Translations under genes and position numbers: made by a program | Shown: in pieces, positions 9,189-16,160 of the stretch | Layout of the letters: each line of letters begins with the position of its first letter | Position numbering within the stretch: the first letter of the stretch is position 1 | Source: Amycolatopsis sp. CA-128772 | GTDB lineage: Bacteria; Actinomycetota; Actinomycetes; Mycobacteriales; Pseudonocardiaceae | Assembly: GCF_002904295.1 (NCBI RefSeq) | Contig: NZ_PPHG01000027.1 | Coordinates: 105,198-169,197 of the forward strand | DNA: 64,000 nucleotides | Reading direction: 5' to 3' | Notes under the pieces: generated by a model | The model's input: the letters and a program-made list of their open reading frames with translations, nothing else | The model's database searches: none | What the model was told of the DNA's origin: nothing

Positions 9189-9634
9189 GCGGGCTCCTTC
9201 ACACGGGCCGGCCGGTCACCGGCAACCCCGGCGACCGGCCATGAATCCCACGCGCCGGGCCGTCCTCGATTCCCGTCTGGCGGTGGAGGAGGGGCGGTGT
9301 GCGGGTGTCCCGGTCGGGACGCACTCGCCCGAGCGGGGCCGCCCGCGTCGGCGGCAAGCCCGCCGGCCTGCTCAACCGCGGCTGATGCTGTGAGTGGGCG
9401 AGCTTCCGCCGACGCCAGGCTCCGCTAGAGTGCGTCGGCCCGACCGGGAACGCCGCACGCGCTTCTCTCAGCGCAGCAACACTTTCCTCGTTCCTCTGCC
9501 TGATCCACGGCAGCGGCTCATCGCCGAAGGTGCTTCTCCTGTCAAGTTCTTGCTTCAGCTCACCTTGGGGCCGGATTCCGGAGCAGGTTGAGCATTCCGC
9601 CGCGGTGGGAGAGCGTCAGCCAGACGTCGGCGAT
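9189..9634. other. intergenic region without a supported gene, 446 bp
   Basis: Open frames here are short and lack coding character. The region contains the upstream side of the ParB-like gene (probable promoter, minus strand) and, from about 9400, sequence leading into the truncated integrase. I see no tRNA or direct repeat that would mark an attachment site. Confidence 0.35.
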
Positions 9635-10394
9635 GTCCGGGCGATCGACACGCGCGTCGTGGTCAACACGAAGCAGGGCCCGCAGCTGCTGGCCGCGGTG
9701 GCCGATCAGAAGGTCATGCGGCTGCCGCGGGGCGCGAGCGAGCCGGTGATCGTGGAGCGGCGCTCGTCCGGGCCGCGGCTGGTCGCGTGCTTCGCCACGA
9801 TGTACTACTCGGCCCTGCGGCACGAGGAAGTAGTGATGCTGCCTGACGTCGACCTGAAGCTGCCGCGGAAGGGCTGGGGCGAGTTGCTGGTGTCGGAGAC
9901 GGCCCCGATCGCCGGCGCGGCCTGGACCGACAGCGGGCAGCGGCGCGACCGGCGTCAGCTCAAGCAGCGCGCGAAAGGGGAGGTACGGCCGGTGCCGTGC
10001 CCGCCACCGCTGACCGCCCTGCTGCAGCACTACCTCGAGCAGTACGGCGTCGCCGACGATGGCCGGCTGTTCCGGAGCATGGACGGCGGCGACGTGGCCG
10101 AGTCGACGCTGGCGCGGGTATGGGACAAGGCTCGCAAGGCCGCTGACGCCGGAAGAGTACCGGTCGCCGCTGGCTCGCCGGCCGTATGACCTGCGGCACG
10201 CGTGCGTGTCGACGTGGCTCGCCCGTGGCGTGATCTCGGCCCAGGTGGCGCTGTGGGCGGGGCACTCGGTGGCGGTGCTGCACGAGGTGTACGCCAAAGT
10301 CCTGGCCGGGCTGGAAGAAGAATCGCTGGGCAAGATCGCGCGGATTCTGGGCCTGCCCGCCGACGACGAGAACGAGAGCGACGGCAACAATTAG
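9635..10394 (+). pseudogene. tyrosine integrase, C-terminal catalytic part only, frameshifted
   Basis: Homologous to the second integrase fragment at 14223-14990. It shows the conserved first Arg region (MYYSALRHEEVVML), then RDRRQLKQRAKGE and, in a shifted frame after about 10145, RPYDLRHACVSTWL (the HxxR-type box) and GHSVAVLHEVYAK with the catalytic Tyr. The N-terminal arm-binding and core-binding domains are absent; homology begins abruptly at VRAIDTRVV. An indel near 10142-10150 separates the two halves. Intact relatives mobilise actinomycete ICEs; this copy should be inactive. It marks old integration activity next to the prim-pol/ParB module. Confidence 0.75.
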
Positions 10395-10473
10395 GATGAT
10401 CCGGACGAGGTGGATCAGGAGTAGCCCGGGTAGGGCCGATCCAGGGGCTCCGCGTTGCCTGGCCATCCAGCGT

Positions 10474-11475
10474 TCAGCCACGCCCCACCCGGGGTCGGCG
10501 GAGCAGTTGCCAGCGGCCGACCGACAGGATGGGCGTGGCCGGTGCTGGGAAATCGGATCGGTTCAGGTCACGCAGTGCCTGGATCAGGTCGGCGCACACC
10601 GCGAGTTTTGCCCGCAGGAGGGCGTGCTGCCGGTTGAGGAGGACGATGCCCTCGCGCGCCGCCCTGACCCCCAGCCCGGCCAGCAGGGCGTGCCACAGGA
10701 CGAGCACCACAGCCAAGACGATCGCGCCAGCCGGATTCGGATGAAGCACCATGTCGGTCAGTGCAACGACGGTGCCGGACGCGAGCAGCGCGAGTCCCAG
10801 CGGGAGAACGAGAACAGCCTTCAAACCGCGCCAGAGCCAGCGCCAGGCCGCGTACGGTTCGAGGTCGGCACGGACGCGCCGGGCCCATGCCATCGGATCG
10901 TGGTCTCCAGCCGGCGGCCACTCGTCCTCGGCGATAGGTGATCGCATTCCAGGCAAGACACGTCCGTCCGGGGTTATTAGTCGTCGAATGATGAGCTTGC
11001 GGTCGAGTTCAGCAAGAATTTGGCTGAATTCCTCAAGAACTTCGTCCGGTGCCGATCCTGATTGCAGTTGCTTCCGCAGGGTTGCCTCGAGCACGGACGG
11101 GTTCGTGATCCACTTGCGCAGGGGGCGCGAGGCCCAGTATCCGATGACGAAGCCACCGCCTTCGACCAGCACCAGCGTGATGCCGAGAAGGAAAACCGGT
11201 GCGATCGACCAGGTGAACTGGACCCTGCTGTTCACGACGTACATCGACGCGCCGAGGCCCGCGGCCGCTCCGGCCACGGTGTTGACCATGCCCATCAGAG
11301 AGAGCTGGGCAAACAGGCTCACCCGGTTCCGTACATCTTCGGCATGGTCAGCCACCGCCCATCGCAGGCGCCGGTTGGCCAGGCGTGGGTGCACGACGGC
11401 CGTGACCACAACCGCTACCAGCCACAGGTCGAACATGACCAGGGCGGAAGCGGAGATCAGCAAAGCGACGATCAT
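10474..11475 (-). CDS. multi-span membrane protein, 333 aa
   Basis: At least four hydrophobic segments are visible: residues 1-28, about 55-80, about 88-115 and, after a soluble charged domain of about 100 residues (140-225), a further pair around 232-285. The soluble domain contains the stretch VLEEFSQILAELDRKLIIRRL, predicted coiled or helical. I do not recognise the family. It stands alone between the broken integrase and the GntR regulator. The start is at ATG 11475, and the first transmembrane segment begins immediately. Confidence 0.55.
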   Translation of the reverse strand: MIVALLISASALVMFDLWLVAVVVTAVVHPRLANRRLRWAVADHAEDVRNRVSLFAQLSLMGMVNTVAGAAAGLGASMYVVNSRVQFTWSIAPVFLLGITLVLVEGGGFVIGYWASRPLRKWITNPSVLEATLRKQLQSGSAPDEVLEEFSQILAELDRKLIIRRLITPDGRVLPGMRSPIAEDEWPPAGDHDPMAWARRVRADLEPYAAWRWLWRGLKAVLVLPLGLALLASGTVVALTDMVLHPNPAGAIVLAVVLVLWHALLAGLGVRAAREGIVLLNRQHALLRAKLAVCADLIQALRDLNRSDFPAPATPILSVGRWQLLRRPRVGRG

Positions 11476-11616
11476 GACTGGTCAGGGTATCGAGTCCGCT
11501 GGCGCTCGCAGCGGGCTTAAGTGGAGTCCCCGACATTCGGCGACGCGGGCGCGCCAGCACTTGCCGGGTCACGCTCGCGCCGGGTCAGTTCCCGATAGCC
11601 CTTCGCGGCCCCGAGG

Positions 11617-12306
11617 CTAGTCCGACTCGCTTGCCGTCCGGGCGTTGAGGATGAGGTCGGTGGTCAAGCGGATGTGGTCGGTCAATGCGGCTACCGCCCG
11701 GTCGGCGTCGGCGGCGAGCGCGTGGTCGGTGATGGCGGCGTGTTCGGCGGCCGGGTCGCGTTCGTGGTCCCGCTCGTCGAGGGCCTCGGACCACCGCCGG
11801 TAGAGCTTGGCGCTGTCGCGCAAGGCGCAAGCGATGCCGTACAGGCGTTCGCTGCCGCAGCCGGCGAGCAGGGTGTCGTGGAACGCGGCGTGCGCGCTTT
11901 CCCACTCCGGGGTGACGCGGCCGGGATCGGCCGGGTCGCGCCGGCGCGTGTTGGCCAGGGTGTAGTGCGCCGCGACGAGCCGGGACCGCCAGGTGAGGTC
12001 GCCGCGTTCGACGGAGCGCCGCAGGGCCAAGCCTTCGATGTCGACCCGGGTCGCGGTCAGGTCCAGCAGGTCCGCCTCGGAGATCGGGGTCACCTGGAAC
12101 CTGACTTGCGGACTGGCGCGGACGAGTCCCTGCTCGGCGAGCCGGCTCAGCACTTCGCGGACGAGGCTGACGCTCGCGTCGTACCGCGCGCACAGCGGCC
12201 GGAACTTTAGGCGCTCGCCGGGAGCCAGCACGCCACCGAGGATGTCCGCGCGCAACCCCTCGTAGACATCGTCGGTGCGGGTCCTCGAGACAGCGGATGT
12301 CGCCAT
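11617..12306 (-). CDS. GntR family transcriptional regulator, FCD subfamily
   Basis: A winged helix at about residues 12-75 (DVYEGLRADILGGVLAPGERL, then VSLVREVLSRLAEQGLV) is followed by an all-helical FCD effector domain with LLDLTATRVDIEGLALRRSV and AAFHDTLLAGCGSERL; the Asp/His residues suggest metal-assisted binding of a carboxylate ligand. It is divergent from the SDR oxidoreductase gene across a 178-bp gap holding an 18-bp perfect palindrome, the probable operator. The start is chosen at ATG 12306 because the wing spacing then matches the family; ATG 12321 is also possible. It likely represses the SDR and itself. Confidence 0.8.
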   Translation of the reverse strand: MATSAVSRTRTDDVYEGLRADILGGVLAPGERLKFRPLCARYDASVSLVREVLSRLAEQGLVRASPQVRFQVTPISEADLLDLTATRVDIEGLALRRSVERGDLTWRSRLVAAHYTLANTRRRDPADPGRVTPEWESAHAAFHDTLLAGCGSERLYGIACALRDSAKLYRRWSEALDERDHERDPAAEHAAITDHALAADADRAVAALTDHIRLTTDLILNARTASESD

Positions 12307-12337
12307 GGGCTCAGCATACACATTCTCGATCTCAAAC

Positions 12338-12355
12338 TGGATGTTCGAACATCCA
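12338..12355. promoter_or_regulatory. 18-bp perfect palindrome, probable GntR operator
   Basis: TGGATGTTCGAACATCCA is its own reverse complement. It lies 32 bp upstream of the GntR start and 130 bp upstream of the SDR start, between divergent genes. FCD-type GntR proteins bind short dyads of this kind. The central TTCGAA is AT-richer than its surroundings. Confidence 0.6.
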
Positions 12356-12484
12356 TTGACCTTTCGATGGTCGCCGGCTCAGACTGAGGTGACCCCGCGG
12401 CTCGCCAGTTCGTCTTGCTCGACGAGATCGGCGACCTGTCCGCTTCCCCTGCTCCCGGGCCCATCGATCCACATAGGAATTGCC

Positions 12485-13222
12485 ATGCCTGGTAAGAAGC
12501 CTCGGAACGTCGTCGTCACCGGTGGCGGCACCGGCATCGGCGGCGCCGCCGCCGCCCTCTTCGCGGCCGCCGGCGATGCCGTACTCATCACCGGACGCCG
12601 CGAAGACGTCCTGGCCGAAACCGCCGCGAAGCTCGACGTGCGCTATGCGGTCTTCGAGGCCGCCGATCCCGCGTCGGTCCGCACCGCGCTCGACCACCTA
12701 CCCGCCACCGTCGACGTGCTCGTCAACAACGCCGGCGGGAACACCGACCGGCGGCGGCCCGCCGTCGACGCCGGTGAACTCGACGGGACCGCGGCCGCGT
12801 GGCGCGCGAACTTCGACGCGAACGTCCTCACCGCCGTGCTCGTCACGGAAGCGCTGACGCCGCGGCTGACCGACGGCGCGCGTATCGTCACTGCCGGCTC
12901 GATCGGGGCGAAGTAGGGCTCCGGCTCCTACGGCGCGGCCAAGGCGGCCATCGAGGGGTGGAACGTCGACCTCGCCAAGAAGCTGGACGGCCGCGGCATC
13001 AGCGCCAACGTCGTCGCTCCCGGGGGCACCCCGGACACCGAGTTCTTCCAGGGCACGGTGACCGAAGAATGGGTCCGGGCCCGGGTTTCCGTCGCCTTCG
13101 ACAAGCGAGCCGGAACGCCCGCCGAAGTCGCCGACACCGTCTTCTTCCTCTCCGGTGAGGGAGCCGGACACATCACCGGCCAGGTCGTCCACGTCAACGG
13201 CGGCGCCTACACTGCTCGCTGA
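12485..13222 (+). pseudogene. SDR-family oxidoreductase interrupted by an in-frame TAG
   Basis: A full-length short-chain dehydrogenase in one frame, broken only by TAG at 12914-12916. Before it are the cofactor loop VTGGGTGIGGAAA (residues 10-22), NNAGG and the catalytic Ser in TAGSIGAK. After it, the same frame continues with GSGSYGAAKAAIEGW, which contains the catalytic YxxxK, and ends with HITGQVVHVNGGAYTAR. The Arg-containing segment ITGRRED after beta-2 suggests NADP(H). As read, the product would lack the catalytic Tyr and Lys and be inactive. The ATG has an AGGAA site and faces the GntR gene across the palindrome, so the gene was probably under its control. Confidence 0.75.
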
Positions 13223-13263
13223 GCGGTCGCCGACGCGACACACGAATCGACAGGCGGGTGCTG

Positions 13264-14215
13264 GTGATCCAGTTCACGACACTGGGCGCGATCACCGCAT
13301 CGCGCGCCGGCGAAGACGTCGATCTGGGGTCGCCGCAGCAACGCTCAGTCCTGGCGTTGCTGCTCCTGCGCGCCGACCACGCCACCTCCCTGGAACAGCT
13401 CGTGGATGCCCTCTGGGAGGAGGAAGCTCCGCCGGGAGCGCGCGAGACGGTCCGAACCTACGTCTACCGGCTGCGCCGGATCCTGGGAGCCGACGCGCCG
13501 ATCGAGTCGGTCGCCGGCGGGTACCGGTTGCGGACGGCGCCCGGAACGGTCGATCTGGCCCGATGCGAGCGCGCGATCGCCGATGCCCGCGCCGCCGAGA
13601 AGCGAGGCGACCCGGGCGCGGCCGCGCAAAAACTGCGCGAGGTACTGGGGTGCTGGACGGGGCCGCCCTTCATGGGCGCCCGTGGCCCGTACCTGGAGCG
13701 GGAACGGGCGGAGCTCGAGCGGCTTCGCCTCACCGTCTGGGAAGAACGCCTGTCCCGCGAGATCGGGCTGGACGAGCTCGACGCGGCGGAGGAAGTGCTC
13801 GGCTCCCTGGTCGCCGAGTACCCGATGCGGGAGCGTCTGCGTGAGCTCCAAATGCTGACCCTGGCCCGCCGCGGCCGGCCGGGCGAGGCGCTGGCGGTGT
13901 TCGCCGAGGTGCAGCACCTGTTGCGGGAGAAGCTGGGCGCGGATCCGGGCGAGCGGCTTCGGCGCCTGCACCACCGGTTGCTCCGCGCCGACCCGGCGCT
14001 CGCCGCGCCTGCGTCCGCAGCCGTGGCCGTACCCGCGCAGATGTCGGCCGGGCAGCCGCTTGCGGGCCGAGCCGGAGACCGCCCGCCGGCTCCTCGACGC
14101 ATGTTCCCACCAGCCGCTGTCGGTCCACGTCGCGGCCGCGCGCCTGCTCGCTCGTCCGCACTGGACGCTGACCCGGATCGCCGAACAGCTCGACGACGAT
14201 CTCCGGCAGTCGACT
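13264..14215 (+). pseudogene. SARP/AfsR-type regulator, internally deleted and 3' truncated
   Basis: The frame from GTG 13264 encodes an OmpR-like DNA-binding domain (about 1-95, with VDALWEEEAPPGARETVRTY) and a bacterial transcriptional activation domain (about 100-255, ending in LREKLGADPGERLRRLHHRL). In an intact AfsR-type protein a P-loop NB-ARC domain would follow. Here the frame changes at about 14055 and jumps straight to the late NB-ARC part (ACSHQPLSVHVAAARLLARP), so roughly 170 residues with the Walker motifs are gone. Integrase sequence starts at 14223. The DNA-binding and BTAD parts could still make a short SARP activator, ending in unrelated residues. GTG 13258 is an alternative start. 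Confidence 0.7.
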
Positions 14216-14222
14216 TTCCGAG

Positions 14223-14990
14223 GTGAAGTGGACGGCCCCGAAGAGCGTGCGGGCAATTGATAAGCGCGTGGTCATCAACCCGCAGCAGGCGAGGAGCCTG
14301 CTGTCCGCAGTGGAGGCACAGCGGATCGAGGGGCAGCCTCGCCGGTCGTCCGGGCCAATGCTGGTCGCGTTCTTTGCCGTCATGTATTACGCGGCTCTCC
14401 GGCCGGAGGAGGCGGCCATGCTGCGTAAGTCGGACTTGCAACTCCCCGAGGAGAGCTGGGGAGAGCTGTTGTTGTCGGAGACGGCGCCGATCACCGGCGC
14501 GGCCTGGACGGACAGCGGAGAACGTCGGGACCGCCGACAGCTCAAGCAACGGGGAAAGGGAGAAGTCCGCACAGTGCCGTCACCGCCGCCGCTGACAGCG
14601 ATTGTGCACAGGCACTTGACCACACTCGGCACGGCGGCCGACGGACGGCTGTTCCGGAACCTGACCGGGGGAGACCTCGCCGAGTCCACGATTGGCCGCG
14701 TGTGGGACAGGGCGCGGAAGGGTGCGCTCTCAGAGGACGAGTACGCCTCGCCGCTTGCTAAGCGTCCCTACGACCTCCGACACGCCTGCGTGTCGACCTG
14801 GCTGGCCGCGGGGGTGCCGTCCACGCAGTGCGCGGAGTGGGCCGGCCACTCGGTGGCCGTCCTGCACCAGATCTACGCCAAGGTCATCGCCGGCCTGGAG
14901 TCAGCGGCTCACGACTGCATTGAGCGGGCCCTCGGCTGGGAGAGTGGACGGCCGGTAGCTGGAGGCGCATGGGGGGGTGGAGTGCCGTAG
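14223..14990 (+). pseudogene. tyrosine integrase, C-terminal catalytic part only
   Basis: About 255 residues of an actinobacterial tyrosine recombinase with an intact catalytic half: ALRPEEAAML (first Arg), KQRGKGE, YDLRHACVSTWLAAG (His/Arg box), WAGHSVAVLHQIYAKV with the catalytic Tyr. The N-terminal DNA-binding domain is missing. Homology starts at VRAIDKRVV, the same point as in the fragment at 9635, and is joined to the SARP remnant. It stops with TAG. It probably does not catalyse recombination alone. The two fragments are clearly related but differ at many positions, so they are not a recent duplication. Confidence 0.75.
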
Positions 14991-15507
14991 ACGGCCGGAC
15001 AGCCCCGGACACCGCCGGACCAAACAAGAGCGGCCCCTGCCCAGGTTCTGCCTGGTCAGAGGCCGTTCTGTGCTGGTGGGCCACTGTGCCCCCGGGAGAT
15101 TCCGGCGGGAATCACACCAATCGCGCTGCCCGACGGGTTGCTGATCCGGGTCGACGTGCGGCTGGTGATGGAGCGTCGGCGCGGGGGAGCGCGCGGTGAA
15201 CAACATGCGCAGGTTCGAGCCCTCGGCAGGACCGCCAAAGGATGGGAACGGTCTGACCAGGGGATTTACGTCGATACATTGGTGGTCGAGACGAGCTTCG
15301 CGCTTCCGGATCTCGGCGTTCGCCCGTGCTGAGCGCCACTCGCCCGGCTTCGCCGCCCTGTTGACGACGACCGCATAACGCAACAGGGTCGCAGGTCGGT
15401 GGCGACAACCCGCCATCGCATTGCCCGGTTTCTCGGCCTCTCGCTAACGTCGAATTCGTCGCCGAGAGGTGGCATTTCCTGGATCACTGAACGAAAGGGA
15501 GAGTGTC
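14991..15507. other. gap between integrase remnant and RiPP locus, 517 bp
   Basis: No convincing gene. The first 300 bp are integrase-flank-like DNA. A sequence at 15214-15226 looks like a tRNA T-arm, but the stem does not pair, so no tRNA is called. The last 90 bp carry the candidate promoter/operator of the RiPP operon. Confidence 0.35.
15421..15469 (+). promoter_or_regulatory. candidate promoter and dyad upstream of the RiPP precursor
   Basis: TTGCCC at 15421-15426 and TAACGT at 15445-15450 are 18 bp apart, a plausible sigma-70-type pair. Across and downstream of the -10 lies an inverted repeat, CCTCTCG at 15437-15443 and CGAGAGG at 15463-15469, centred on CGAATTCG. It is 39 bp upstream of the precursor ATG. 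The arrangement suggests an operator, but this is pattern reading only. Confidence 0.3.
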
Positions 15508-15615
15508 ATGCTGGAGGACGCCAACCGCGTGGAGAACGGCGAAGAGATCCTGGCCCCGGGGCACCACACCACGATGTTCTCGACCTTCTCATGGGACGAG
15601 GCCGAAGAGGACTGA
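15508..15615 (+). CDS. putative RiPP precursor peptide, 35 aa
   Basis: This short gene has a strong AAAGGGAGA ribosome site seven bases before the ATG. It encodes an acidic leader (MLEDANRVENGEEILAPG, residues 1-18), then a Ser/Thr/aromatic segment HHTTMFSTFSW (19-29), then an acidic tail DEAEED (30-35). T21, T22, S25, T26 and S28 are possible azoline-forming residues; there is no Cys. It is followed by a hairpin and then by a coupled operon headed by a flavin/F420-type protein and a YcaO enzyme, which is why it is read as the substrate. The tail may be a follower peptide or part of the product. I know of no described RiPP with this core. Confidence 0.7.
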   Translation: MLEDANRVENGEEILAPGHHTTMFSTFSWDEAEED

Positions 15616-15637
15616 TTCACCGTTCTCGGGTGATTTT

Positions 15638-15671
15638 CCTTCCCGGGTCGGCGGGTGTCGGCCCGGGAAGG
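15638..15671 (+). terminator. hairpin between RiPP precursor and enzyme genes
   Basis: A perfect 10-bp stem (CCTTCCCGGG at 15638-15647 and its complement at 15662-15671) with a 14-nt loop lies 22 bp after the precursor stop and 24 bp before the next start. There is no T-run, so it is more likely a partial terminator or mRNA-stability element that keeps precursor transcript in excess over enzyme transcript. Confidence 0.5.
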
Positions 15672-15695
15672 GCCTGTCCGGAGGAGGAAACCGCA

Positions 15696-16160
15696 GTGAG
15701 TTCGTGGCAGGATTTCGCCGAGGGCTCGCCGGAAGCGGCGGCCTGGGGCAAGAAGATACTTTCAAAATATGGCATCGCCTATTTGGCCACTGTCCGAGAA
15801 GACGGCGCGCCGCGGGTTCATCCGGTTTGCCCGGCCTTTCTCGGTGCGGAAATCTACATCGGCGTAATGGGCTCGTCGCCGAAACTGCACGACTTGCGCC
15901 GCGACCCCCGGTTCGTCCTGCACGCCCTGCCCGGGCCGCAGGACGCCGAGTTCACGCTTCGCGGCCGCGTTCGACTGTTTCCCGAGGAGCTGGCCGCCGA
16001 GCTGCTCCGGAAGCGCGCGGCCAGTGGTGACGACGTCGTCACCACAACCTTCTTCTTCCTCGACATCGAGCGCGCGGACTACGCCGCTTACGAGACCGCG
16101 AAAGGGCTGCGGCCGGTGCCGACGCGGACCGCCTGGCACGCGCCGGAGGTGCAGTCGTGA
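15696..16160 (+). CDS. pyridoxamine 5'-phosphate oxidase-like (FMN/F420 split-barrel) protein
   Basis: The GTG start follows a strong GGAGGAGGAAA site. At 154 aa it has the size and opening of the split-barrel flavin/F420-binding family: YLATVREDGAPRVHPVCPAF at about residues 29-48, then LRRDPRFVLHALPGP and a strand FTLRGRVRLF. Its stop overlaps the YcaO start (GTGA). In known azole RiPPs an unrelated SagB-type flavoenzyme oxidises azolines to azoles. No SagB is present here, so this protein is a candidate replacement oxidase or reductase acting on the modified peptide. That role is inference; the fold assignment is fairly firm. Confidence 0.75.
   Translation: MSSWQDFAEGSPEAAAWGKKILSKYGIAYLATVREDGAPRVHPVCPAFLGAEIYIGVMGSSPKLHDLRRDPRFVLHALPGPQDAEFTLRGRVRLFPEELAAELLRKRAASGDDVVTTTFFFLDIERADYAAYETAKGLRPVPTRTAWHAPEVQS

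Noticed and set aside
15205..15235. Possible tRNA T-arm (AGGTTCGAGCCCT) near integrase remnants
   Set aside because: The flanking stem does not pair over five bases, and no acceptor or anticodon arm is visible upstream.
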